A stretch of DNA of 64,000 nt from Empedobacter falsenii (GCF_013488205.1 NZ_CP040908.1:372001-436000), one strand, 5' to 3'. Positions 36,013 through 45,241 are shown, counted from the stretch's first letter. The notes: generated by a model from the letters alone, not told the origin. A program made the numbers and translations.

Positions 36013-37455
36013 ATGTTATTTAATTCTATTTCTTTTGCGATTTTTTTACCAATCGTATTTACTCTTTATTGGTTATTGAGAAAGAATCTGAAGTTTCAAA
36101 ATATTTTACTTCTTGTAGCAAGTTATTATTTCTACGGATGTTGGGATTGGCGTTTCATGTTTTTGTTAGGTTTTTCAACTTTCTTAGATTATTATTCTGG
36201 AATCAAGATAGAAGAAGCAACTTCTCAAAATCTTAAAAAAATCTGGTTAACAATTAGTATTGGAATTAATCTTGGTTTTTTAGGATTCTTTAAATATTAC
36301 AATTTCTTTGCAGATTCTTTTGCAGAAATGCTAAATGGCTTTGGTTTAGAAGTTCATCCTTGGACATTGCATATTATTTTACCAGTGGGAATTTCGTTTT
36401 ATACTTTTCATGGCTTATCTTATATCATTGATATTTATTACGGAAGAATAAAAGCAGAACGAAATGTTGTAGATTATTCAGTTTTCGTAAGTTTCTTTCC
36501 ATTGTTAGTTGCAGGACCTATAGAAAGAGCAACTCATCTTTTACCTCAAATCAAAAAGAAGAGAGTTTTTGATTATTCTCAAGCAGTGGACGGAATGCGT
36601 CAAATACTTTGGGGTTTATTTAAGAAAATGGTAATTGCAGATAATTGTGCAATTTATGCGAATGAAATTTTTTCGAATCCTGAATCGCAATCTGGATCTA
36701 ATTTAGTTTTAGGAGCTATTTTCTTTACATTTCAGATATATGGAGATTTTTCTGGATATTCGGATATCGCCCTCGGCGTAGCTCGTTTGTTTGGGATTAA
36801 TTTATTAAAAAACTTTAATTATCCATATTTCTCTCGTGATATAGCAGAATTCTGGCGACGTTGGCACATATCGTTATCAACGTGGTTTCGCGATTATTTG
36901 TATATTCCGTTAGGAGGAAGTAAAGGCGGAAATTGGATGCGTGTTCGCAATACATTTATCATTTTTATTGTAAGTGGTTTTTGGCACGGAGCCAATTGGA
37001 CTTTTATTTTTTGGGGGTTTTTGAATGCTTTATTTATAATGCCATCAATTCTGTTGAAAACAAATCGAAATAATTTAGAAATTATTGCGCAAGATAGGAT
37101 GTTGCCAAATTTTAGAGAATTATTTAATATGATTTTGACGTTTAGTTTAACCGTTTTCGCCTGGATATTTTTCCGTGCAAATTCAGTTACTCATGCTTTC
37201 GAATATATTGGAGGAATTTTTAGTCAATCACTTTTCTCATTTCCAACTTTACGTAAAAGTGCTTTAGCTACGTTAATTTTAGTTGCATTTTTATTGGTGA
37301 TTGAATGGATTGGAAGAAGAAATAATTATGGAATAGAGAAGTTCTTAATTTCTAAACCAAGATGGGTAAGATGGTGTTTTTATGCTTTTGTTGTGATGTT
37401 AATCGGTTTGTTTTTACAAACAGAAGAAAGTCCATTTATTTATTTTCAATTTTAA
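36013..37455 (+). CDS. MBOAT-family O-acetyltransferase (AlgI-like)
   Basis: A 480-residue multi-pass membrane protein of the AlgI/DltB type. Marks are LPVGISFYTFHGLSYIIDIY, SFFPLLVAGPIERA, FWRRWHISLSTWFRDYLYIPLGGS and GFWHGANWTF, with the conserved MBOAT histidine at about residue 323. It moves an acetyl group across the inner membrane to an exported polysaccharide. The next gene encodes an SGNH-like partner, as in AlgI-AlgJ/X pairs. Confidence 0.93.
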   Translation: MLFNSISFAIFLPIVFTLYWLLRKNLKFQNILLLVASYYFYGCWDWRFMFLLGFSTFLDYYSGIKIEEATSQNLKKIWLTISIGINLGFLGFFKYYNFFADSFAEMLNGFGLEVHPWTLHIILPVGISFYTFHGLSYIIDIYYGRIKAERNVVDYSVFVSFFPLLVAGPIERATHLLPQIKKKRVFDYSQAVDGMRQILWGLFKKMVIADNCAIYANEIFSNPESQSGSNLVLGAIFFTFQIYGDFSGYSDIALGVARLFGINLLKNFNYPYFSRDIAEFWRRWHISLSTWFRDYLYIPLGGSKGGNWMRVRNTFIIFIVSGFWHGANWTFIFWGFLNALFIMPSILLKTNRNNLEIIAQDRMLPNFRELFNMILTFSLTVFAWIFFRANSVTHAFEYIGGIFSQSLFSFPTLRKSALATLILVAFLLVIEWIGRRNNYGIEKFLISKPRWVRWCFYAFVVMLIGLFLQTEESPFIYFQF

Positions 37456-37458
37456 AAG

Positions 37459-38391
37459 ATGAAGAAATTTTTAATTAACATAGGTCTATTCTCATTATTT
37501 GCAATTGTATTTTATATTGTTATAATGCCAATTTGGAGTTCAGCTTTACCATTCTATATGTCTAAAAATGTAAGAAGTTGTATGGGATGTTATGGACATA
37601 CATTTACACGAATGCAAGATGCACAGAAGACTAAAAATGTAGATGTTTTGATTGTAGGTTCTTCTCACGCGTATAGAGGAATTGATCCTAGAATTTTAGA
37701 AAGAGATGGAATTACAGCTTTCAACTTAGGTTCAAGTGCTCAAACTCCAATCAATACAAAAGTTTTATTACATCAATATTTAGAACAAATTAATCCAAAA
37801 TTGGTCGTTTATGAAGCTTATGCAGGAACAATGAATATTGATAGAGTGGAATCTTCTTTGGATATTTTGAGTAATAATAAAATTGATATCAATTCAATTG
37901 AAATGGCAAATGAAGTGCATAATTTATTAGCGTATAATACTTTAATTTTTTCTGGATTTCGTCAAACTTTTGGTTTGAATAAAAGATTTAAAGAAGAAAT
38001 TCATCAAGGAGAAGATACTTATATTTCGCTAACAGGATTTGTCGAAACTGATTTTAGAAAAAATATATTTAATGATGAAAAAATCTCGAAATGGGATTTA
38101 AGGGAAAGTCAAAAAGATGAATTGATAAATAATATAGAGTTTATAAAAAGTAAAGGAATTGATGTTTATATTGTTCAAGCACCTATTACAAAAACGCTTT
38201 ATAAATCAATTAATAATAATAAAGATGTGGATCGTTTTTTAAGTAATTTAGGTAATTATAAAAATTATCAAAACTTAATTGAATTGAAAGATTCTACAGA
38301 TTTTTTTGACAATAACCATTTGAATCAAATTGGAGTTGAAAAATTCAATACAGTTTTGAGTAAAGATTTAAAGAATATTTTAAAGAAGTAG
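37459..38391 (+). CDS. Membrane-anchored SGNH-like acetyltransferase partner of the MBOAT protein
   Basis: A 310-residue protein with a single N-terminal membrane anchor (about residues 5-29) and a periplasmic domain. The SGNH-type serine block is DVLIVGSSHAYRGIDP (S68/S69), followed by NLGSSAQTP, and near the end FDNNHLNQIG carries the Asp and His of the triad. By position after the MBOAT gene it should take acetyl from the MBOAT protein and put it on the glycan. A cysteine pair C41/C44 lies just outside the anchor. Confidence 0.82.
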   Translation: MKKFLINIGLFSLFAIVFYIVIMPIWSSALPFYMSKNVRSCMGCYGHTFTRMQDAQKTKNVDVLIVGSSHAYRGIDPRILERDGITAFNLGSSAQTPINTKVLLHQYLEQINPKLVVYEAYAGTMNIDRVESSLDILSNNKIDINSIEMANEVHNLLAYNTLIFSGFRQTFGLNKRFKEEIHQGEDTYISLTGFVETDFRKNIFNDEKISKWDLRESQKDELINNIEFIKSKGIDVYIVQAPITKTLYKSINNNKDVDRFLSNLGNYKNYQNLIELKDSTDFFDNNHLNQIGVEKFNTVLSKDLKNILKK

Positions 38392-38395
38392 TAAT

Positions 38396-39544
38396 ATGAC
38401 CAACCAACCAAAAAAAATACTATTTGTTTATTACAAGCTTTTCAAGGCTGGGGGAGTCGCACGCGTATTAGTTTCCTTGGCGAACGAATTAGTGGAGAAA
38501 GGTTATGATGTTTCAATTGTGATTATGATCAATGAAAAAAGTAGCTTTTTTGAATTAGACCATCGAGTTAAGATTATTGTAATTGATACTTTTTCGCATT
38601 GGGGATTTCAAAAAATTAATGTTAACTTGAATAAGTATTTTCCAAAATTGCCCTATAAAAATAACATCAAAAATTATGTGTATGATTTCGGTCAATGGGA
38701 AATGTTACATAAATGGATGAACAAGAATGGTCAAAATTATGATGTAATTATCTCAAGTTGGTATAAATTATCTGCTCAATTAGCATTGAATAAAAAAGTA
38801 AGAGGAAAGACAATTGCTTGGGAACATGCAAATTTTGAAGTAGGAGGAAAATTATGGAAAGATACTTTACGAAAACATTACAAAAATTTGAAAGGTGTTG
38901 TTTGTATTAACTCCAATTCTTTAGAACATTATAAAAATATTCATAAAAATGTTCACTTGATTCCTAATTTAATAGGAGAACCTTTTGAATCTTTTGATGA
39001 AAGTTTGATTGATCAAAAAGAAAATACGTTAATTTATGTTGGTCGATTAGATGCGGATAAAAATGTTGGTGAATTGATTGATATAGTTAATGAAATCAAT
39101 TTAAAAGATTTTAAATTTAAGATTATTGGAGATGGACCATCTAAAAATGAGTTAGAAAACAAAGTGAAATCTATTGAGATTTTAAATGATAAAATTCTAT
39201 TTTTAGGAAGTCAAACTATTTCAGAAATTTTTCAAGAACTTTCGAAAAGTAAAATTTTTCTTTTTACAAGTAAAACCGAATGTTTACCAACGGTTTTGAT
39301 TGAAGCGAATTTAACAGCTAACGCATTAATTTCTTATAACTGCAAGTATGGACCTTCTGATATTGTGAATGAGAAAAATGGTTTTTTAATTCCTATGAAT
39401 GATAAACAACTTTTTAAAGAAAAATTACAATACTTAATTGATTATGAAGAGGATTTAGAGTTACTCAATAAATTAAGTGGAGAAAATTCTGAAAAGTGGA
39501 GAAAAGATCTAATTATTAATCAATGGAATTCATTAATTGAATAA
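38396..39544 (+). CDS. Family 4 glycosyltransferase
   Basis: A 382-residue GT-B enzyme: KAGGVARVLVSLANEL, LIYVGRLDADKNVGELID, KIIGDGPSKNELEN and FTSKTECLPTVLIEAN, the acidic motif region of GT4. Its HTKT-like acceptor side is unremarkable. It follows the O-acetylation pair by four bases. Confidence 0.92.
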   Translation: MTNQPKKILFVYYKLFKAGGVARVLVSLANELVEKGYDVSIVIMINEKSSFFELDHRVKIIVIDTFSHWGFQKINVNLNKYFPKLPYKNNIKNYVYDFGQWEMLHKWMNKNGQNYDVIISSWYKLSAQLALNKKVRGKTIAWEHANFEVGGKLWKDTLRKHYKNLKGVVCINSNSLEHYKNIHKNVHLIPNLIGEPFESFDESLIDQKENTLIYVGRLDADKNVGELIDIVNEINLKDFKFKIIGDGPSKNELENKVKSIEILNDKILFLGSQTISEIFQELSKSKIFLFTSKTECLPTVLIEANLTANALISYNCKYGPSDIVNEKNGFLIPMNDKQLFKEKLQYLIDYEEDLELLNKLSGENSEKWRKDLIINQWNSLIE

Positions 39545-39553
39545 TAATTTTGT

Positions 39554-40381
39554 ATGATTAGTAAACAATTAAAAAATAAATTACGACGTTATAAATATCT
39601 GCTAAAATGGTATCTACAATATCATTTTCAAAAAGTCGAATCATATAAAAATAGAAAACCATTTGATGTATCTGAATCCCAAAATTTAGTGTTGGTTCCT
39701 CATGCCGATGACGAATGGATAGGTAATAGTCAGCTGTTATTGAAAAAAAATACAATCGTTTATTATTTTCAATTCTTAGGAAATAATTATAATGAAACAA
39801 ATAAAACTGTAAGAAGAAATGAATTGATTGAATTAAAGAATAAAATTGGTTTTGAATTGGTTGTATCTAACAGTTATGAAGATTACTCAGATTTAAAAGA
39901 ATTATTAAATAATAAAAGTATTTCTAATATATTTATTCCCTTTCCGATTGATTGGCATAAAGAACACATAAAAGTAAATACAATATTTCATCATATTTTA
40001 TCAGGTTTACAAATTAAACCTAATTTGTTTTTTTATCATATTTCGGTTCCTTTGCCTATAGATTTTGAAATAAATTATATGCAAATGGATAAATCTGATT
40101 TACATTTTAAACAAACTATTTTTGCTGATATATATAAATCCCAGTATAATACACCAATAAAACGTCTAAATTATCAGCTAAGATTAAATGCTAAAGGTTC
40201 GGAATGTTATGCTACAGAAAACTTTGTGGAATTATCTTTTGAAGAGTGGACAGATTTATTAAATTTTGTGAACGATAATTACGACACTAAAATAAAGGAA
40301 CTTATTTATTATATTGATGATTTAGGAAAAATTAGAGAAAAATCAAATCAGATTTATAGAGATTGGAAAAATAATAATTAA
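39554..40381 (+). CDS. PIG-L/LmbE-family deacetylase
   Basis: A 275-residue protein. The zinc site of the family is visible as VPHADDEW (H50, D52, D53) plus the second histidine region DWHKEH. Family members remove N-acetyl groups from GlcNAc-type sugars on lipid or small-molecule carriers. There is no signal peptide, so it acts in the cytosol, presumably on a lipid-linked or nucleotide-linked amino sugar. The start abuts a GT4 gene, and its stop abuts the phosphoribosyl-prenol synthase (TAAATG). Confidence 0.85.
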   Translation: MISKQLKNKLRRYKYLLKWYLQYHFQKVESYKNRKPFDVSESQNLVLVPHADDEWIGNSQLLLKKNTIVYYFQFLGNNYNETNKTVRRNELIELKNKIGFELVVSNSYEDYSDLKELLNNKSISNIFIPFPIDWHKEHIKVNTIFHHILSGLQIKPNLFFYHISVPLPIDFEINYMQMDKSDLHFKQTIFADIYKSQYNTPIKRLNYQLRLNAKGSECYATENFVELSFEEWTDLLNFVNDNYDTKIKELIYYIDDLGKIREKSNQIYRDWKNNN

Positions 40382-41257
40382 ATGCTAAACTATTTAAAAC
40401 TTATACGTGTTAACCAATGGGTAAAAAATTTATTTGTTTTTTTACCAATATTTTTTTCGGGAAATTTATTGAATATCGATTTGTTTATTGAGTCGTTTTA
40501 TGGCTTTTTAATTTTTTCTTTTGTCGCGAGTAGTATTTATATTATCAATGATTACGTTGATATTGAAAAAGATAAAAAACATCCCGAAAAGAAAAATAGA
40601 CCACTCGCAAGTGGTAAAATATCGAAGCAAAATGCTTTAATTCTATTTGTTATTTTAGTCATTGTAACATCAATTTTGATTTATTTTTTTGGAAATAAAT
40701 ATGTCGCAATTCTTGTTGGAATTTACTTTTTTATGAATTTGGCTTATTCATTCAAGTTAAAACAAATTGCAATTCTTGATGTGATGATTATTGCGTTTGG
40801 ATTCTTACTAAGAGTTTTTGTTGGTGGTTATATGACCGGAATTTTAGTGACAGATTGGACGATTTTATTGGTTTTTGATTTGGCTCTTATTTTAGCTTTA
40901 GGAAAACGAAGAGGTGAATTAATTAACGCCGATTTACAAGGAATTACAAGAAAATCGTTGGATGGATATAATCTCAATTTTCTTAATTCTGCCTTAGCTA
41001 TAACTTGTACTGTCGCTGTAATTTGTTACATGATGTTTATTCTTTCCCCAGAAACACAATCCAAATTTCATCATTATATTATTTATACTTTTGTCTTTGT
41101 TTTTGCGGCAGTTTTACGTTATTTACAACAGACATTTGTTTTTTCGAAAACAGAATCTCCTACAAAACTAATTTTTAAAGATCATTTTTTACAAATTCTA
41201 ATTATAATGTGGGGAATTTGTTATGTATTATTGATTTATTTTAATCATGGAAAATAA
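40382..41257 (+). CDS. UbiA-family polyprenyl-phosphate phosphoribosyltransferase (DPPR-synthase-like)
   Basis: A 291-residue membrane enzyme with eight or nine helices. It matches mycobacterial 5-phosphoribosyl-1-diphosphate:decaprenyl-phosphate phosphoribosyltransferase (Rv3806c) in order: RVNQWVKNLFVF, the first aspartate motif NDYVDIEKDKKHPEKKNRPLA, NLAYSFKLK, LGKRRGELI, RKSLDGYN and VLRYLQQ. It would join PRPP to polyprenyl phosphate at the inner membrane, the committed step to lipid-linked ribose/arabinose. Its stop overlaps the dprE1-like gene by 11 bases. Confidence 0.88.
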   Translation: MLNYLKLIRVNQWVKNLFVFLPIFFSGNLLNIDLFIESFYGFLIFSFVASSIYIINDYVDIEKDKKHPEKKNRPLASGKISKQNALILFVILVIVTSILIYFFGNKYVAILVGIYFFMNLAYSFKLKQIAILDVMIIAFGFLLRVFVGGYMTGILVTDWTILLVFDLALILALGKRRGELINADLQGITRKSLDGYNLNFLNSALAITCTVAVICYMMFILSPETQSKFHHYIIYTFVFVFAAVLRYLQQTFVFSKTESPTKLIFKDHFLQILIIMWGICYVLLIYFNHGK

Positions 41258-42569
41258 AAAATTATCTCCAGTAGCAAATTGGGGACTTTATCCATCTATA
41301 AAAGCGAATGTTGTATCGCCAACTACAATTTTAGAATTTCAGGAAGCAATTCTTTCAAATGAAGAAGTTATTGCGAGAGGAAATGGTCGTTGTTATGGAG
41401 ATGCATCATTACAAAATACAATTATTTCAACATCGAAATGGAATAAATTTATCGATTTTGATCGCGAACATGGCATTATAGAAGTTGAATCTGGAGTTTT
41501 ATTATCAGATATTTTAGAAGTTTCAATTCCGGCAGGATATTTCATTTCAGTCACTCCTGGAACCAAATTTATTACAGTTGGCGGAGCAATTGCATCAGAT
41601 GTTCATGGAAAAAATCATCACATCGATGGTTGTTTTTCTGATCATTTAATTCATTTCGATTTAATGATTGAAAATGGAGATATTTTACATTGTTCAAGAA
41701 ATGAAAACACAGATTTATTTTGGGCAACAATAGGAGGAATGGGATTGACAGGAATTGTTATTTCTGCTAAATTTATGTTGAAAAAAATTGAGTCAGCATA
41801 TATTCGAAATGAAGCAATTCAGGCGAAGAATTTAGATGAGATTTTTGATTTGTTCGAATCTTCTGAATCTTGGACATATAATGTTGCGTGGTTAGATTGT
41901 TTACAAAAAGGTACTTCCTTAGGAAAATCGATTATGTTGCGTGGCGAACATGCGATTTTAGACGAGTTACCTCAAAAATTCAAAAAGAATCCTTTAAAAA
42001 TTAAGAAGAAATTAAACTTAAATATTCCATTTTTCTTTCCAAATTTTGCGTTAAATCCTTTATCAATTAAGATTTTCAATTGGTTATATTTTAATAAACA
42101 AGGTAAAAAGCATTTGAAAAATTATGTGGATTACGAAACATTTTTTTATCCGTTAGATGCTGTTCATAATTGGAATCGTATTTATGGGAAAAATGGATTT
42201 ATTCAATATCAATTTGTGATTCCAAAGGAGACGGGAAAAGAAGGAATGCGAAAGATTTTGGAAACAATTGCTGCTAGTGGAAATGGTTCTTTTTTAGTAG
42301 TATTGAAATTGTTTGGTGATAATAATCCAAAAGCTTATAATTCGTTTCCAATGAAAGGATACACACTGGCTTTAGACTTTAAAGTAAACAATAAATTAGA
42401 GAAATTAATTGCAAGTTTAGATAAAATTGTGATGGATTATGGAGGACATATTTACCGAACAAAAGACGCGATGTCCAATCCAGCCTTGACAGATTATTTA
42501 CAACATATCGATTCTCCAAAATTCGAGTCGATGCAAAACGAACGTATCAATAGATTTAAGCAAAAATGA
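41247..42569 (+). CDS. dprE1: Decaprenylphosphoryl-ribose 2'-oxidase homologue (DprE1-like)
   Basis: A 440-residue FAD-dependent oxidoreductase. Nearly every DprE1 landmark is seen: ARGNGRCYGDASLQ, VTPGTKFITVGGAIASDVHGKNHH, FWATIGGMGLTGI, AWLDCLQKG, GFIQYQFVIP, VLKLFGDNNP and YRTKDA. K406 matches the essential Lys418 of M. tuberculosis DprE1. At the position of the benzothiazinone-target Cys387 there is A375 (GYTLALDF). It oxidises C2' of polyprenylphosphoryl-ribose, the first half of epimerisation to arabinose. The four-base ATGA overlap with the SDR partner supports coupling. Confidence 0.92.
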   Translation: MENKKLSPVANWGLYPSIKANVVSPTTILEFQEAILSNEEVIARGNGRCYGDASLQNTIISTSKWNKFIDFDREHGIIEVESGVLLSDILEVSIPAGYFISVTPGTKFITVGGAIASDVHGKNHHIDGCFSDHLIHFDLMIENGDILHCSRNENTDLFWATIGGMGLTGIVISAKFMLKKIESAYIRNEAIQAKNLDEIFDLFESSESWTYNVAWLDCLQKGTSLGKSIMLRGEHAILDELPQKFKKNPLKIKKKLNLNIPFFFPNFALNPLSIKIFNWLYFNKQGKKHLKNYVDYETFFYPLDAVHNWNRIYGKNGFIQYQFVIPKETGKEGMRKILETIAASGNGSFLVVLKLFGDNNPKAYNSFPMKGYTLALDFKVNNKLEKLIASLDKIVMDYGGHIYRTKDAMSNPALTDYLQHIDSPKFESMQNERINRFKQK

Positions 42570-43291
42570 TAGTAATAGGATCAAATTCTGATGTAGCAAT
42601 AGCTTTTGTAGAAAAGGTTTTGAAAGAAGGTAAACGTTTTCCGATGGTTTATTTATTTACATCAAACATCGAAAAAACAAAGAAATTAGCACTACATTTT
42701 TATGCAAAATATGAGCAAAAATGCGAGATTGTTCATTTCGATTTAACAAAAGAAAACGATTATTCTTTAATTTCTCATATCGATTCTGAATTATTGTTTT
42801 GTGCAGCTGGATATTTAGGAAAAAATTCGGAAGAAGGTTTATATGATGATTGGAACACGAAACAAATAGTAGAAGTTAATTACTCAAAATTAATTGTCTT
42901 AATTAATCATTTTGCGCAGAAATTCGAAGCAAAAGGTTCGGGAACTATCATTGGATTGTCGTCTGTAGCTGGTGAACGTGGTCGTCAAAGCAATTTTATT
43001 TATGGATCTGCAAAAGCTGGTTTCACAGCTTATTTAGCTGGTTTGAGAAATTATTTATTCCATAAAAAAGTTCATGTAATGACAGTTATTCCAGGATTTA
43101 TGGATACGCAAATGACAGCTGATATTGAAACACCAAAACCATTAACTGCTCAACCAGATCAAGCGGCTAATATTATTTATAAAGCTTATGTCAAAAAGAA
43201 AAATATTGTTTATGTAACATTTTTGTGGTGGGGAATTATGATGATAATTCGTAATGTTCCTGAATTTATTTTCAAAAAAATGAAAATGTAA
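42566..43291 (+). CDS. dprE2: Decaprenylphosphoryl-2-keto-pentose reductase homologue (DprE2-like SDR)
   Basis: A 241-residue short-chain dehydrogenase. Its N-terminus MIVIGSNSDVAIAF is the compact NAD(P) site of DprE2; the active site is SSVAGERGRQSNFIYGSAKAG with Ser, Tyr and Lys. The stretches VIPGFMDTQM, VYVTFLWWGIMMIIRNVPEFIFKKM also match the mycobacterial enzyme, including the C-terminal membrane-associated helix. It reduces the keto intermediate made by DprE1, giving lipid-linked arabinose. Confidence 0.9.
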   Translation: MIVIGSNSDVAIAFVEKVLKEGKRFPMVYLFTSNIEKTKKLALHFYAKYEQKCEIVHFDLTKENDYSLISHIDSELLFCAAGYLGKNSEEGLYDDWNTKQIVEVNYSKLIVLINHFAQKFEAKGSGTIIGLSSVAGERGRQSNFIYGSAKAGFTAYLAGLRNYLFHKKVHVMTVIPGFMDTQMTADIETPKPLTAQPDQAANIIYKAYVKKKNIVYVTFLWWGIMMIIRNVPEFIFKKMKM

Positions 43292-43881
43292 TGAATCGCA
43301 ATTTATACCTTTTTGATTTTGATGGAACATTAACTTGTAAAGATACCTTATTCGATTTTTTAAAATTCTCTTTTCCTAAAGTTTACTTTATTAATTATCT
43401 GATATTTATTCCATTATTTATCGTTTCAAAATTGAAGATAATTGATGCTGGTTTTGTAAAAGAAATGTTTATTTCTAAATTTTTGAAAGGAAAATCTTAT
43501 GTTGAAATTAATCAATTAGCTCAAAATTATTTTGAACAAAATCATCAAGAATTAATTTATTCAAAAGCTGATGAATATATTAAATCGTTAAGTAATTATA
43601 ATGATAAATTTATCGTTTCGGCTTCAGTCGATTTTTGGATTCAACCTTTTGCTGATTATTATGAAATGGGACTAATTTGTACCAAAGCAAAATATGATGA
43701 ACAAGGCTTTTTTACAGGGAAATTTGCTTCACCAAATTGTAATTACCAAGAAAAAAAGAATAGAATCGAGAAAGAAATTGATTTGTCTTTATATGATAAA
43801 ATCATAGCTTTTGGTGACACAAAAGGTGATGAAGCAATGTTTTCGATTGCTACAAAATCTAATTTTAGATATTTTAATTAA
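43291..43881 (+). CDS. HAD-IB phosphatase, candidate polyprenylphosphoryl-5-phosphoribose phosphatase
   Basis: A 196-residue HAD hydrolase of the SerB-like IB group: motif I YLFDFDGTLTCKDTLFDFL, motif II FIVSASVDFW, motif IV IIAFGDTKGDEAMF. It has one-base overlap with the dprE2-like gene. In this pathway the phosphoribosyl-lipid needs dephosphorylation before oxidation, and fused HAD-UbiA proteins exist, so this gene is the natural candidate. The reaction is inferred from context. The two hydrophobic stretches at about 29-51 may help it reach the membrane substrate. Confidence 0.83.
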   Translation: MNRNLYLFDFDGTLTCKDTLFDFLKFSFPKVYFINYLIFIPLFIVSKLKIIDAGFVKEMFISKFLKGKSYVEINQLAQNYFEQNHQELIYSKADEYIKSLSNYNDKFIVSASVDFWIQPFADYYEMGLICTKAKYDEQGFFTGKFASPNCNYQEKKNRIEKEIDLSLYDKIIAFGDTKGDEAMFSIATKSNFRYFN

Positions 43882-43885
43882 TCAT

Positions 43886-45241
43886 TTACCAAAAATAATC
43901 TCCTATTAATTGCATTACGAATGTTTGTAAAAGAGCAATATAAGCTATGTTTTTTAAAACGTTTACTTCCTTTACATTGATTAATAGTAAAAGTATATAA
44001 GGGTAAAGATAAAGGCAAGCTCTTGCTGTTTCTCCTGTTCCATAGGCACCTGTCAAAAACATTAGCATTAAAGAGAGGAACGCTATTATTGGCAAATAAA
44101 AATTAATTTCATTCTTTTTAAGATTAAATACTTTTGGGGTAAATAGGTAGGCGAAAAAACCAAAAGACAAGAAAAGTAATATTTCACTAATGTTCTCTAA
44201 ACGTGTAAAAAGATAAACAATTGGTTGATGAAATCCTCTAAAACCATTAGGGTTTTCAAGTTTTGAAGCATTGAAAAAAGCTTCAATATGGTTATAATCA
44301 AGTATTAATTGAAGTAATAAAATATAGAAAAGAAATAAGATTCCTACAATTATAAAGTTAATGATTGTGTATTTATTTTTTTCAATGATTAATTGATATA
44401 TTGACAATATTGCTGCAACACAGGCAAAAAAAGTTCCACTAAATGATATACTATTTGCTAAAGAAAATCCTATAAATGCTAATAATATTCCTTTAATATT
44501 TATAGAATTCGATCTTGATATGATTAACATTCCATATAAAAAAATTAAACTAAAAAATAGAAACACAGCATCTATTGATACAATACTATAAATGTTTACA
44601 GCAGGAATAAGTGCAAAAATTAAGAGAAGAATATTTCTTTTAGAGTTTTCTATTTTGAAAAAATCAATAATTTTTATCAAAGGAAAAAATGAACAAAATG
44701 AAAGAATAGACATTCCGATAGCTAAACCAAGTACTGATTCGTTAAAAATTTTGTAAATAATATATTGTATCCAAACAGCAAAAGGAGGATGTGTTTTGGC
44801 ATGCATTGTTAAAGTATCTTGTATCTCATTATAACTTGAAATGAATGTATAGCCATTTTTAATTTTAACTACATCATGAAAGTATTGAAAATCAGTATCA
44901 AGAAATGATCTTAAAAAAGTTTGATGGATTGAACCTTGAGCTAGGTTTCCAAATATTATTAACAAGATGTAAGCAATAAATAATTTTAAAATACTTAGAT
45001 GATGATAATTTTTTAATGCGAATAAACCTGTTAATAAAAAAAATATTGAAAATAAGACACCTTGAAAAGTGATAGTAGAAAAATATACGACACTTATTGG
45101 AAAAGTAATTCTGGAACCAGTAAAAAAATGGTTTTCGTTTAAAAAATAATTCAATCCAACCATCACAATCCATCCTATAATTAATAATCCTATAATTTTG
45201 AATGGGCTTGTTTTTAGAACTGATTTAAAATTTTCTAACAT
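43886..45241 (-). CDS. Multi-pass GT-C-like polyprenyl-phosphate-sugar glycosyltransferase (candidate pentofuranosyltransferase)
   Basis: A 451-residue membrane protein with about eleven hydrophobic helices. The first long periplasmic loop (about 101-165) has acidic DTDF at 115-118 and HAKTHPPFAVWIQYIIYK at about 147-164; HPP plus an early acidic pair is the usual GT-C arrangement. No named GT family could be assigned. It is convergent with the arabinose-lipid genes, four bases from their last stop, and opposite to the rest of locus 2. Use of lipid-linked arabinose is inference from neighbourhood; it might use another prenyl-phosphate sugar. Confidence 0.72.
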   Translation of the reverse strand: MLENFKSVLKTSPFKIIGLLIIGWIVMVGLNYFLNENHFFTGSRITFPISVVYFSTITFQGVLFSIFFLLTGLFALKNYHHLSILKLFIAYILLIIFGNLAQGSIHQTFLRSFLDTDFQYFHDVVKIKNGYTFISSYNEIQDTLTMHAKTHPPFAVWIQYIIYKIFNESVLGLAIGMSILSFCSFFPLIKIIDFFKIENSKRNILLLIFALIPAVNIYSIVSIDAVFLFFSLIFLYGMLIISRSNSINIKGILLAFIGFSLANSISFSGTFFACVAAILSIYQLIIEKNKYTIINFIIVGILFLFYILLLQLILDYNHIEAFFNASKLENPNGFRGFHQPIVYLFTRLENISEILLFLSFGFFAYLFTPKVFNLKKNEINFYLPIIAFLSLMLMFLTGAYGTGETARACLYLYPYILLLLINVKEVNVLKNIAYIALLQTFVMQLIGDYFW

